Shown here piece after piece: positions 48,685 to 62,185 of a DNA stretch of 64,000 bases. Source of the DNA: Petrolisthes cinctipes (taxonomy: Eukaryota; Arthropoda; Malacostraca; Decapoda; Porcellanidae); contig JAWQEG010000135.1 in the NCBI GenBank assembly GCA_033782935.1, positions 2,358,501 through 2,422,500 on the forward strand. Reading direction: 5' to 3'. A program made the translations under genes and the position numbers. The notes under the pieces are model-generated. The model had not been told where the DNA came from and did no database searches. It was given only the letters and a program-made list of their open reading frames with translations. Numbering within the stretch: position 1 is the stretch's first letter; the number at the start of each line of letters is the position of its first letter.

Positions 48685-49174
48685 CAGATTGCTTCTGGGA
48701 CCCCAAAATATTGAATTTTCCGGTGTTTTGAGCCTGAATTTGAGATATAAACGGGTACAGAAGATACATGCACATATTGACTTTGGGCACCAAAAATATC
48801 GATTTTCAGCATGTTTTGGGCCTGAATTTTGAAAATACTCTAACACGGAGTAGGCATGTACAGATCGCTTCTGGGACCCCAAAATATCGAATTTTCGGGT
48901 GTTTAGGGCCAGAATTTGAGATATAAACGGGTACAGAAGATGCATGCACATATTGATTTTTGGGCACCTAAAAGATCGATTTTCAGTATGTTTTTGGCCT
49001 GTATTTTGAAAATACTCTAACACGGAGTAGGCATGTACAGATACTTTCTGGGACCTCTAAATATCGAATTTTCGGGTGTTTTGGAACTGAATATGAGATA
49101 TCGATTTTTTGGCACCTAAAATGTCGATTTTTAGCATGTTTTTAGCCTATATTTTGAAAATATTCTAGCACTGT

Positions 49175-49527
49175 GTAGGCATGTACAGATTGCTTCTGGG
49201 ACCCCAAAATATTGAATTTTCGGGTGTTTTGAGCCTGAATTTGAGATATGAACGGGTACAGAAGTACATGCACATATTGACTTTGGGCAAAAAAAAATAT
49301 CGATTTTCAGCATGTTTTGGGCCTGAATTTTGAAAATACTCTAACATGGAGTAGGCATGTACAGATCGCTTCTGGGACCCCAAAATATCGAATTTTCGGG
49401 TGTTTAGGGCCAGAAATTGAGATATAAACGGGTACAGAAGATGCATGCACATATCGACTTTTGGGCACCTAAAAGATCGATTTTCAGTATGTTTTTGGCC
49501 TGTATTTTGAAAATACTCTAACACGGA
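49175..49527 (+). repeat. B1-C1 patch with A-rich variant, copy 1
   Basis: Shares GAAGTACATGCAC (one base lost), GGGCAAAAAAAAATATCG, CTAACATGGAGTAGG and CCAGAAATTGAG with 50678-51030 at a lag of 1,503 bp, three trimers. The monomers on either side do not share special variants with the other location. Confidence 0.82.
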
Positions 49528-50677
49528 GTAGGCATGTACAGATACCTTCTGGGACCCCTAAATATCGAATTTTCGGGTGTTTTGGGACTGAATTTGAGAT
49601 ATCGATTATTTGGCACCTAAAATGTCGATTTTTAACATGTTTTTAGCCTATATTTTGAAAATATTCTAGCACTGTGTAGGCATGTATAGATTGCTTCTGG
49701 GAACCCAAAATATTGAATTTTCGGGTGTTTTGAGCGTGAATTTGAGATATAAACGGGTACAGAAGATACATGCACATATTGACTTTGGGCATCTAAAATA
49801 TCGATTTTCAGCATGTTTTGGGCCTGTATTTTGAAAATACTCTAACACTGAGTAGGCATGTACAGATTGCTTCTGGGACCCCAAAATATTGAATTTTCGG
49901 GTGTTTTGAGCCTGAATTTGAGATATAAACGGGTACTGATGATGCATGCACATATCGACTTTTGTGCACCTAAAAAATCGATTTTCAGTATGTTTTGAGC
50001 ATGTATTTTGAAAATACTCTAACACGGAGTAGGCATGTACAGATCGCTTCTGGGACCCGTAAATATCGAATTTTCGGGTGTTTTGGGACTGAATTTGAGA
50101 TATCGACTTTTTGGCACCTAAAAGATCGATTTTTAGCATGTTTTTAGCCTATATTTTGAAAATATTCTAGCACTGAGTAAGCATGTACAGATTGCTTCTG
50201 GGACCCCAAAATATTGAATTTTCGGGTGTTTTGAGCCTGAATTTGAGATATAAACGGGTACAGAAGATACATGCACATATTGACTTTGGGCATCTAAAAT
50301 ATCGATTTTCAGCATGTTTTGGGCCTGAATTTTGAAAATACTCTAACACGGAGTAGGCATGTACAGATCGCTTCTGGGACCCCAAAATATCGAATTTTCG
50401 GGTGTTTAGGGCCAAAATTTTAGATATAAACGGGTACTGAAGATGCATGCACATATCGACTTTTGTGCACCTAAAAGATCGATTTTCAGTATGTTTTGAG
50501 CATGTATTTTGAAAATACTCTAACACGGAGTACGCATGTACAGATCGCTTCTGGGACCCCTAAATATAGAATTTTCGGGTGTTTTGGGACTGAATTTGAG
50601 ATATCGACTTTTTGGCACCTAAAAGATCGATTTTTAGCATGTTTTTAGCCTATAATTTGAAAATATTCTAGCACTGA

Positions 50678-51030
50678 ATAGGCATGTACAGATTGCTTCT
50701 GGGACCCCAAAATATTGAATTTTCGGGTGTTTTGAGCCTGAATTTGAGATATAAACGGGTACAGAAGTACATGCACATATTGACTTTGGGCAAAAAAAAA
50801 TATCGATTTTCAGCATGTTTTGGGCCTGAATTTTGAAAATACTCTAACATGGAGTAGGCATGTACAGATCGCTTCTGGGACCCCAAAATATCGAATTTTC
50901 GGGTGTTTAGGGCCAGAAATTGAGATATAAACGGGTACAGAAGATGCATGCACATATCGACTTTTGGGCACCTAAAAGATCGATTTTCAGTATGTTTTTG
51001 GCTTGTATTTTGAAAATACTCTAACACGGA
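50678..51030 (+). repeat. B1-C1 patch with A-rich variant, copy 2
   Basis: Partner of 49175-49527. The limited length of the match fits gene conversion or partial overwriting of an older duplication. Confidence 0.82.
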
Positions 51031-52505
51031 GTAGGCATGTACAGATACCTTCTGGGACCTCTAAATATCGAATTTTCGGGTGTTTTGGGACTGAATTTGA
51101 GATATCGATTTTTTGGCACCTAAAATGTCGATTTTTAGCATGTTTTTAGCCTATATTTTGAAAATATTCTAGCACTGTGTAGGCATGTACAGATTGCTTC
51201 TGGGACCCCAAAATATTGAATTTTCGGGTGTTTTGAGCCTGAATTTGAGATATCAATGGGTACAGAAGATACATGCACATATTGACTTTTGGCATCTAAA
51301 ATATCGATTTTCAGCATGTTTTGGGCCTGTATATTGAAAATACTCTAACACTGAGTAGGCATGTACAGATTGCTTCTGGGACCCCAAAATATTGAATTTT
51401 CGGGTGTTTTGAGCCTGAATTTGAGATATAAACGGGTACTGAAGATGCATGCACATATCGACTTTTGTGCACCTAAAAGATCGATTTTCAGTATGTTTTG
51501 AGCATGTATTTTGAAAATACACTAACACGGAGAAGGCATGTACAGATCGCTTCTGGGACCACTAAATATCGAATTTTCGGGTGTTTTGGGACTGAATTTG
51601 AGATATCGACTTTTTGGAACCTAAAAGATCGATTTTCAGCATGTTTTGGGCCTGAATTTTGAAAATACTCTAACACGGAGTAGGCATGTACAGATCGCTT
51701 CTGGGACCCCAAAATATCGAATTTTCGGGTGTTTAGGGCCAGAATTTGAGATATAAACGGGTACTGAAGATGCATGCACATATCGACTTTTGTGCACCTA
51801 AAAGATCGATTTTCAGTATGTTTTGAGCATGTGTTTTGAAAATACTCTAACACGGAGTAGGCATGTACAGATCGCTTCTGTGACCCCTAAATATCGAATT
51901 TTCGGGTGTTTTGGGACTGAATTCGTGATATCGACTTTTTGGCACCTAAAAGATCGATTTTTAGCATGTTTTTAGCCTATATTTTGAAAATATTCTAGCA
52001 CTAAGTAGGCATGTACAGATTGCTTCTGGGACCCCAAAATATTGAATTTTCGGGTGTTTTGAGCCTGAATTTGAGATATAAACGGGTACAGAAGATAAAA
52101 GCACATATTGACTTTGGGCACCAAAAATATCGATTTTCAGCATGTTTTGGGCCTGAATTTTGAAAATACTCTAACTCGGAGTAGGCATGTACAGATCGCT
52201 TTTGGGACCCCAAAATATCGAATTTTCGGGTGTTTAGGGCCAGAATTTGAGATATAAACGGGTACAGAAGATGCATGCACATATCGACTTTTGGGCACCT
52301 AAACGATCGATTTTCAGTATGTTTTTAGCCTGTATTTTGAAAATACTCTAACACGGAGTAGGCATGTACAGATACCTTCTGGGACCCCTAAATATCGAAT
52401 TTTCGGGTGTTTTGGGACTGAATTTGAGATATCGATTTTTTGGCACCTAAAATGTCGATTTTTAGCATGTTTTTAGCCTATATTTTGAAAATATTCTAGC
52501 ACTGT

Positions 52506-52681
52506 GTAGGCATGTACAGATTGCTTCTGGGACCCCAAAATATTGAATTTTCGGGTGTTTTGAGCCTGAATTTGAGATATAAACGGGTACAGAAGATACA
52601 TGCACATATTGACTTTTGTCACCTAAAATGTCGATTTTTAGCATGTTTTTAGCCTATATTTTGAAAATATTCTAGCACTGT
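52506..52681 (+). repeat. Chimeric B/A2 monomer
   Basis: The front is B (AGATTGCTTC, GATACATGCACATATTGAC). Near 52615 it switches via TTTTGTCACCTAAAATGTCG to an A2 tail (TTTTTAGCATG, TAGCACTGTG). Total length is 176 bp, so this monomer is a homologous, in-register recombinant. Confidence 0.85.
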
Positions 52682-55069
52682 GTAGGCATGTACAGATTGC
52701 TTCTGGGACCCCAAAATATTGAATTTTCGGGTGTTTTGAGCCTGAATTTGAGATATAAACGGGTACAGAAGATACATGCACATATTGACTTTGGGCACCA
52801 AAAATATCGATTTTCAGCATGTTTTGGGCCTGAATTTTGAAAATACTCTAACACGGAGTAGGCATGTACAGATCGCTTCTGGGACCCCAAAATATCGAAT
52901 TTTCGGGTGTTTAGGGCCAGAATTTGAGATATAAACGGGTACAGAAGATGCATGCACATATCGACTTTTGGGCACCTAAAAGATCTATTTTCAGTATGTT
53001 TTTGGCCTGTATTTTGAAAATACTCTAACACGGACTAGGCATGTACAGATACCTTCTGGGACCTCTAAATATCAAATTTTCGGGTGTTTTGGGACTGAAT
53101 TTGAGATATCGATTTTTTGGCACCTAAAATGTTGATTTTTAGCATGTTTTTAGCCTATATTTTGAAAATATTCTAGCACTGTGTAGGCATGTACAGATTG
53201 CTTCTGGGACCCCAAAATATTGAATTTTCGGGTGTTTTGAGCCTGAATTTGAGATATAAACGGGTACAGAAAATACATGCACATATTGACTTTGGGCATC
53301 TAAAATATCGATTTTCAGCATGTTTTGGGCCTGTATTTTGAAAATACTCTAACACTGAGTAGGCATGTACAGATTGCTTCTGGGACCCCAAAATATTGAA
53401 TTTTCGGGTGTTTTGAGCCTGAATTTGAGATATAAACGGGTACTGAAGATGCATGCACATATCGACTTTTGTGCACCTAAAAGATCGATTTTCAGTATGT
53501 TTTGAGCATGTATTTTGAAAATACTCTAACACGGAGTAGGCATGTACAGATCGCTTCTGGGACCCCAAAATATCGAATTTTCGGGTGTTTAGGGCCAGAA
53601 TTTGAGATATAAACGGGTACAGAAGATGCATGCACATATCGACTTTTGGGCACCTAAAAGATCGATTTTCAGTATGTTTTTGGCCTGTATTTTGAAAATA
53701 CTCTAACACGGAGTAGGCATGTACAGATACCTTCTGGGACCTCTAAATATCGAATTTTCGGGTGTTTTGGGACTGAATTTGAGATATCGATTTTTTTGGC
53801 ACCTAAAATGTCGATTTTTAGCATGTTTTTAGCTTATATTTTGAAAATATTCTAGCACTGTGTAGGCATGTACAGATTGCTTCTGGGACCCCAAAATATT
53901 GAATTTTCGGGTGTTTTGAGCCTGAATTTGAGATATAAACGGGTACAGAAGATACATGCACATATTGACTTTGGGCATCTAAAATATCGATTTTCAGCAT
54001 GTTTTGGGCCTGTATTTTGAAAATACTCTAACACGGAGTAGGCATGTACAGATTGCTTCTGGGACCCCAAAATATCGAATTTTCGGGTGTTTAGGGCCAG
54101 AATTTGAGATATAAACGGGTACAGAAGATGCATGCACATATCGACTTTTGGGCACCTAAAAGATCGATTTTCAGTATGTTTTTGGCCTGTATTTTGAAAA
54201 TACTCTAACACGGAGTAGGCATGTACAGATACCTTCTGGGACCTCTAAATATAGAATTTTCGGGTGTTTTGGGACTGAATTTGAGATATCGATTTTTTGA
54301 CACCTAAAATGTCGATTTTTAGCATGTTTTTATCCTATATTTTGAAAATATTCTAGCACTGTGTAGGCATGTACAGATTGCTTCTGGGACCCCAAAATAT
54401 TGAATTTTCGGGTGTTTTGAGCCTGAATTCGAGATATAAACGGGTACAGAAAATACATGCACATATTGACTTTGGGCATCTAAAATATCGATTTTCAGCA
54501 TGTTTTGGGCCTGAATTTTGAAAATACTCTAACACTGAGTAGGCATGTACAGATTGCTTCTGGGACCCCAAAATATTGAATTTTCGGGTGTTTTGAGCCT
54601 GAATTTGAGATATAAACGGGTACAGAAGATACATGCACATATTGACTTTGGGCACCAAAAATATCGATTTTCAGTATGTTTTGGGCCTGAATTTTGAAAA
54701 TACTCTAACACGGAGTAGGCATGTACAGATACCTTCTGGGACCTCTAAATATCGAATTTTCGGGTGTTTTGGGACTGAATTTGAGATATCGATTTTTTGG
54801 CACCTAAAATGTCGATTTTTAGCATGTTTTTAGCCTATATTTTGAAAATATTCTAGCACTGAGTAGGCATGTACAGATTGCTTCTGGGACCCCAAAATAT
54901 TGAATTTTCGGGTGTTTTGAGCCTGAATTTGTGATATAAACGGGTACAGAAGATACATGCACATATTGACTTTGGGCACCAAAAATATCGATTTTCAGCA
55001 TGTTCTGGGCCTGAATTTTGAAAATACTCTAACACGGAGTAGGCATGTACAGATCGCTTCTGGGACCCC

Positions 55070-55569
55070 AAAATATTGAATTTTCAGGTGTTTTGAGCCT
55101 GAATTTGTGATATAAACGGGTACTGAAGATGCATGCACATATCGACTTTTGTGCACCTAAAAGATCGAGTTTCAGTATGTTTTGAGCATGTATTTTGAAA
55201 ATACTCTAACACGGAGTAGGTATGTACAGATACCTTCTGGGACCTCTAAATATCGAATTTTCGGGTGTTTTAGGACTGAATTTGAGATATCGATTTTTTG
55301 GCACCTAAAATGTCGATTTTTAGCATGTTTTTAGCCTATATTTTGAAAATATTCTAGCACTGTGTAGGCATGTACAGATTGCTTCTGGGACCCCAAAATA
55401 TTGAATTTTCGGTGTTTTGAGCCTGAATTTGAGATATAAACGGGTACAGAAGATACATGCACATATTGACTTTGGGCATCTAAAATATCGATTTTCAGCA
55501 TGTTTTGGGCCTGAATTTTGAAAATACTCTAACACTGAGTAGGCATGTACAGATTGCTTCTGGGACCCC
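55070..55569 (+). repeat. 500-bp trimer doublet, copy 1
   Basis: Matches 55570-56069 at a lag of 500 bp. Shared rare states are TTTTCAGGTGTTTTGAG, GAATTTGTGATATAAAC, GATCGAGTTTCAG, GAGTAGGTATGTACAG and TTTTCGGTGTTTTGAG (one base lost). Boundaries are approximate. Confidence 0.8.
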
Positions 55570-56069
55570 AAAATATTGAATTTTCAGGTGTTTTGAGCCT
55601 GAATTTGTGATATAAACAGGTACTGAAGATGCATGCACATATCGACTTTTGTGCACCTAAAAGATCGAGTTTCAGTATGTTTTGAGCATGTATTTTGAAA
55701 ATACTCTAACACGGAGTAGGTATGTACAGATACCTTCTGGGACCTCTAAATATCGAATTTTCGGGTGTTTTGGGACTGAATTTGAGATATCGATTTTTTG
55801 GCACCTAAAATGTCGATTTTTAGCATGTTTTTAGCCTATATTTTGAAAATATTCTAGCACTGTGTAGGCATGTACAGATTGCTTCTGGGACCCCAAAATA
55901 TTGAATTTTCGGTGTTTTGAGCCTGAATTTGAGATATAAACGGGTACAGAAGATACATGCACATATTGACTTTGGGCATCTAAAATATCGATTTTCAGCA
56001 TGTTTTGGGCCTGAATTTTGAAAATACTCTAACACGGAGTAAGCATGTACAGATCGCTTCTGGGACCCC
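55570..56069 (+). repeat. 500-bp trimer doublet, copy 2
   Basis: Second copy of 55070-55569, with TAAACAGGTACTG near 55615 as a private change. Copy 1 has GTTTTAGGACTG near 55267 where this copy has GTTTTGGGACTG. Confidence 0.8.
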
Positions 56070-59000
56070 AAAATATCGAATTTTCGGTGTTTAGGTCCAG
56101 AATTTGAGATATAAACGGGTACAGAAGATGCATGCACATATCGACTTTTGGGCACCTAAAAGATCGATTTTCAGTATGTTTTTGGCCTGTATTTTGAAAA
56201 TACTCTAACACGGAGTAGGCATGTACAGATACCTTCTGGGACCTCTAAATATCGAATTTTCGGGTGTTTTGGGACTGAATTTGAGATATCGATTTTTTGA
56301 CACCTAAAATGTCGATTTTTAGCATGTTTTTATCCTATATTTAGAAAATATTCTAGCACTGTGTAGGCATGTACAGATTGCTTCTGGGACCCCAAAATAT
56401 TGAATTTTCGGGTGTTTTGAGCCTGAATTTGAGATATAAACGGGTACAGAAAATACATGCACATATTGACTTTGGGCATCTAAAATATCGATTTTCAGCA
56501 TGTTTTGGGCCTGTATTTTGAAAATACTCTAACACTGAGTAGGCATGTACAGATTGCTTCTGGGACCCCAAAATATTGAATTTTCGGGTGTTTTGAGCCT
56601 GAATTTGAGATATAAACGGGTACTGAAGATGCATGCACATATCGACTTTTGTGCACCTAAAAGATCGATTTTCAGTATGTTTTGAGCATGTATTTTGAAA
56701 ATACTCTAACACAGAGTAGGCATGTACAGATCGCTTCTGGGACCCCTAAATATCGAATTTTCGGGTGTTTTGGGACTGAATTTGAGATATCGATTTTTGG
56801 CACCTAAAAGATCGATTTTTAGCATGTTTTTAGCCTATATTTTGAAAATATTCTAGCACTGAGTAGGCATGTACAGATTGCTTCTGGGACCCCAAAATAT
56901 TGAATTTTCGGGTGTTTTGAGCCTGAATTTGAGATATAAACGGGTACAGAAGATACATGCACATATTGACTTTGGGCACCAAAAATATCGATTTTCAGCA
57001 TGTTTTGGGACTGAATTTTGAAAATACTCTAACACGGAGTAGGCATGTACAGATTGCTTCTGGGACCCCAAAATATCGAATTTTCGGGTGTTTAGGGCCA
57101 GAATTTGAGATATAAACGGGTACAGAAGATGCATGCACATATCGACTTTTGGGCACCTAAAAGATCGATTTTCAGTATGTTTTTGGCCTGTATTTTGAAA
57201 ATACTCTTAACACGGAGTAGGCATGTACAGATACCTTCTGGGACCTCTAAATATCGAATTTTCGGGTGCTTTGGGACTGAATTTGAGATATCGATTTTTT
57301 GGCACCTAAAATGTCGATTTTTAGCATGTTTTTAGACTATATTTTGAAAATATTCTAGCACTGTGTAGGCATGTACAGATTGCTTCTGGGACCCCAAAAT
57401 ATTGAATTTTCGGGTGTTTTGAGCCTGAATTTGAGATATAAACGGGTACAGAAAATACATGCACATATTGACTTTGGGCATCTAAAATATCGATTTTCAG
57501 CATGTTTTGGGCCTGTATTTTGAAAATACTCTAACACGGAGTAGGCATGTACAGATTGCTTCTGGGACCCCAAAATATCGAATTTTCGGGTGTTTAGGGC
57601 CAGAATTTGAGATATAAACGGGTACAGAAGATGCATGCACATATCGACTTTTGGGCACCTAAAAGATCGATTTTCAGTATGTTTTTGGCCTGTATTTTGA
57701 AAATACTCTAACACGGAGTAGGTATGTACAGATACCTTCTGGGACCTCTAAATATCGAATTTTCGGGTGCTTTGGGACTGAATTTGAGATATCGATTTTT
57801 TGGCACCTAAAATGTCGATTTTTAGCATGTTTTTAGCCTATATTTTGAAAATATTCTAGCACTGAGTAGGCATGTACAGATTGCTTCTGGGACCCCAAAA
57901 TATTGAATTTTCGGGTGTTTTGAGCCTGAATTTGAGATATAAACGGGTACAGAAGATACATGCACATATTGACTTTGGGCACCAAAAATATCGATTTTCA
58001 GCATGTTTTGGGCCTGAATTTTGAAAATACTCTAACACGGAGTAGGCATGTACAGATCGCTTCTGGGACCCCAAAATATCGAATTTTCGGGTGTTTAGGG
58101 CCAGAATTTGAGATATAAACGGGTACAGAAGATGCATGCACATATCGACTTTTGGGCACCTAAAAGATCGTTTTTCAGTATGTTTTTGGCCTGTATTTTG
58201 AAAATACTCTAACACGGAGTAGGCATGTACAGATACCTTCTGGGACCTCTAAATATCGAATTTTCGGGTGTTTTGGGACTGAATTTGAGATATCGATTTT
58301 TTGACACCTAAAATGTCGATTTTTAGCATGTTTTTATCCTATATTTAGAAAATATTCTAGCACTGTGTAGGCATGTACAGATTGCTTCTGGGACCCCAAA
58401 ATATTGAATTTTCGGGTGTTTTGAGCCTGAATTTGAGATATAAACGGGTACAGAAAATACATGCACATATTGACTTTGGGCATCTAAAATATCGATTTTC
58501 AGCATGTTTTGGGCCTGTATTTTGAAAATACTCTAACACTGAGTAGGCATGTACAGATTGCTTCTGGGACCCCAAAATATTGAATTTTCGGGTGTTTTGA
58601 GCCTGAATTTGAGATATAAACGGGTACTGAAGATGCATGCACATATCGACTTTTGTGCACCTAAAAGATCGATTTTCAGTATGTTTTGAGCATGTATTTT
58701 GAAAATACTCTAACACGGAGTAGGCATGTACAGATCGCTTCTGGGACCCCTAAATATCGAATTTTCGGGTGTTTTGGGACTGAATTTGAGATATCGATTT
58801 TTTGGCACCTAAAAGATCGATTTTTAGCATGTTTTTAGCCTATATTTTGAAAATATTCTAGCACTGAGTAGGCATGTACAGATTGCTTCTGGGACCCCAA
58901 AATATTGAATTTTCGGGTGTTTTGAGCCTGAATTTGAGATATAAACGGGTACAGAAGATACATGCACATATTGACTTTGGGCACCAAAAATATCGATTTT

Positions 59001-62000
59001 CAGCATGTTTTGGGACTGAATTTTGAAAATACTCTAACACGGAGTAGGCATGTACAGATTGCTTCTGGGACCCCAAAATATCGAATTTTCGGGTGTTTAG
59101 GGCCAGAATTTGAGATATAAACGGGTACAGAAGATGCATGCACATATCGACTTTTGGGCACCTAAAAGATCGATTTTCAGTATGTTTTTGGCCTGTATTT
59201 TGAAAATACTCTAACACGGAGTAGGCATGTACAGATACCTTCTGGGACCTCTAAATATCGAATTTTCGGGTGCTTTGGGACTGAATTTGAGATATCGATT
59301 TTTTGGCACCTAAAATGTCGATTTTTTGCATGTTTTTAGCCTATATTTTGAAAATATTCTAGCACTGTGTAGGCATGTACAGATTGCTTCTGGGACCCCA
59401 AAATATTGAATTTTCGGGTGTTTTGAGCCTGAATTTGAGATATAAACGGGTACAGAAAATACATGCACATATTGACTTTGGGCATCTAAAATATCGATTT
59501 TCAGCATGTTTTGGGCCTGTATTTTGAAAATACTCTAACACTGAGTAGGCATGTACAGATTGCTTCTGGGACCCCAAAATATTGAATTTTCGGGTGTTTT
59601 GAGCCTGAATTTGAGATATAAACGGGTACTGAAGATGCATGCACATATCGACTTTTGTGCACCTAAAAGATCGATTTTCAGTATGTTTTGAGCATGTATT
59701 TTGAAAATACTCTAACACGGAGTAGGCATGTACAGATCGGTTCTGGGACCCCTAAATATCGAATTTTCGGGTGTTTTGGGACTGAATTTGAGATATCGAT
59801 TTTTGGCACCTAAAAGATCGATTTTTAGCATGTTTTTAGCCTATATTTTGAAAATATTCTAGCACTGAGTAGGCATGTACAGATTGCTTCTGGGACCCCA
59901 AAATATTGAATTTTCGGGTGTTTTGAGCCTGAATTTGAGATATAAACGGGTACAGCAGATACATGCACATATTGACTTTGGGCACCAAAAATATCGATTT
60001 TCAGCATGTTTTGGGCCTGAATTTTGAAAGTACTCTAACACGGAGTAGGCATGTACAGATTGCTTCTGGGACCCCAAAATATCGAATTTTCGGGTGTTTA
60101 GGGCCAGAATTTGAGATATAAACGGGTACAGAAGATGCATGCACATATCGACTTTTGGGCACCTAAAAGATCGATTTTCAGTATGTTTTTGGCCTGTATT
60201 TTGAAAATACTCTAACACGGAGTAGGCATGTACAGATACCTTCTGGGACCTCTAAATATCGAATTTTCGGGTGCTTTGGGACTGAATTTGAGATATCGAT
60301 TTTTTGGCACCTAAAATGTCGATTTTTAGCATGTTTTTAGCCTATATTTTGAAAATATTCTAGCACTGAGTAGGCATGTACAGATTGCTTCTGGGACCCC
60401 AAAATATTGAATTTTCGGGTGTTTTGAGCCTGAATTTGAGATATAAACGGGTACAGAAGATACATGCACATATTGACTTTGGGCACCAAAAATATCGATT
60501 TTCAGCATGTTTTGGGCCTGAATTTTGAAAATACTCTAACACGGAGTAGGCATGTACAGATCGCTTCTGGGACCCCAAAATATCGAATTTTCGGGTGTTT
60601 AGGGCCAGAATTTGAGATATAAACGGGTACAGAAGATGCATGCACATATCGACTTTTGGGCACCTAAAAGATCGATTTTCAGTATGTTTTTGGCCTGTAT
60701 TTTGAAAATACTCTAACACGGAGTAGGCATGTACAGATACCTTCTGGGACCTCTAAATATCGAATTTTCGGGTGTTTTGGGACTGAATTTGAGATATCGA
60801 TTTTTTGACACCTAAAATGTCGATTTTTAGCATGTTTTTATCCTATATTTTGAAAATATTCTAGCACTGTGTAGGCATGTACAGATTGCTTCTGGGACCC
60901 CAAAATATTGAATTTTCGGGTGTTTTGAGCCTGAATTTGAGATATAAACGGGTACAGAAAATACATGCACATATTGACTTTGGGCATCTAAAATATCGAT
61001 TTTCAGCATGTTTTGGGCCTGTATTTTGAAAATACTCTAACACTGAGTAGGCATGTACAGATTGCTTCTGGGACCCGAAAATATTGAATTTTCGGGTGTT
61101 TTGAGCCTGAATTTGAGATATAAACGGGTACAGAAGATACATGCACATATTGACTTTGGGCACCAAAAATATCGATTTTCAGTATGTTTTGGGCCTGAAT
61201 TTTGAAAATACTCTAACACGGAGTAGGCATGTACAGATACCTTCTGGGACCTCTAAATATCGAATTTTCGGGTGTTTTGGGACTGAATTTGAGATATCGA
61301 TTTTTTGGCACCTAAAATGTCGATTTTTAGCATGTTTTTAGCCTATATTTTGAAAATATTCTAGCACTGTGTAGGCATGTACAGATTGCTTCTGGGACCC
61401 CAAAATATTGAATTTTCGGGTGTTTTGAGCCTGAATTTGAGATATAAACGGGTACAGAAGATACATGCACATATTGACTTTGGGCATCTAAAATATCGAT
61501 TTTCAGCATGTTTTGGGCCTGTATTTTGAAAATACTCTAACACTGAGTAGGCATGTACAGATTGCTTCTGGGACCCCAAAATATTGAATTTTCGGGTGTT
61601 TTGAGCCTGAATTTGAGATATAAACGGGTACTGAAGATGCATGCACATATCGACTTTTGTGCACCTAAAAGATCGATTTTCAGTATGTTTTGAGCATGTA
61701 TTTTGAAAATACTCTAACACGGAGTAGGCATGTACAGATCGCTTCTGGGACCCCTAAATATCGAATTTTCGGGTGTTTTGGGACTGAATTTGAGATATCG
61801 ACTTTTTGGCACCTAAAAGATCGATTTTCAGCATGTTTTTAGCCTATATTTTGAAAATATTCTAGCACTGTACAGATTGCTTCTGGGAACCCAAAATATT
61901 GAATTTTCGGGTGTTTTGAGCCTGAATTTGAGATATAAACGGGTACAGAAGATACATGCACATATTGACTTTGGGCACCAAAAATATCGATTTTCAGCAT

Positions 62001-62037
62001 GTTTTGGGCCTGAATTTTGAAAATACTCTAACACGGA

Positions 62038-62185
62038 GTAGGCATGTACAGATCGCTTCTGGGACCCCAAAATATCGAATTTTCGGGTGTTTTGGGACTA
62101 AATTTGAGATATCGATTTTTTGGCACCTAAAAGATCGATTTTTAGCATGTTTTTAGCCTATATTTTGAAAATATTCTAGCACTGT
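62038..62185 (+). repeat. C-to-A hybrid monomer next to the inversion (C monomer skipped)
   Basis: A B monomer ends at 62037 and is followed by a 148-bp unit that starts like C (AGATCGCTTCTGGGACCCC, AAAATATCG) and continues as A (GGGACTAAATTTGAG). A full C monomer is missing, so the last forward trimer before the junction is irregular (B-A-B). Confidence 0.82.

Larger units (their letters stand above)
53000..61860 (+). repeat. Most regular part of the array (501-bp trimers, 1,002-bp hexamers)
   Basis: Homologous sites at 57822, 58323, 58824, 59325, 59825, 60326 and 60827 are spaced 500-502 bp, with B1 and B2 types mostly alternating. A lag of 2,004 bp links 56319-57720 with 58323-59720; shared states include CTATATTTAGAAAATATTC near 56340 and 58342. 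Local markers are GAAAATACATGCAC, TTTGACACCTAAAATG and GGGTGCTTTGGGAC. The 10-bp deletion class seems absent here. Mixed trimers (A2-B2-C1) occur near 53.8 and 57.3 kb, and a C2-to-C1 jump skips A and B near 53535. Confidence 0.85.

Noticed and set aside
49285..49300. A9 tract as a poly(A) tail of a retroposed element
   Set aside because: It is an internal variant of CACCAAAAATATCG in a B monomer and occurs identically at 50790, with no element attached.
53173..53709. 178-codon minus-strand open frame, and more than 200 similar 60-157-codon frames
   Set aside because: They recur in register with the satellite, end at the same repeat position, and overlap in different frames of the same bases (peptides containing YVHVSSVPVYISN and CACIFCTRLYLKF come from one DNA stretch). 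Point variants do not respect codon positions. They are periodicity artefacts.
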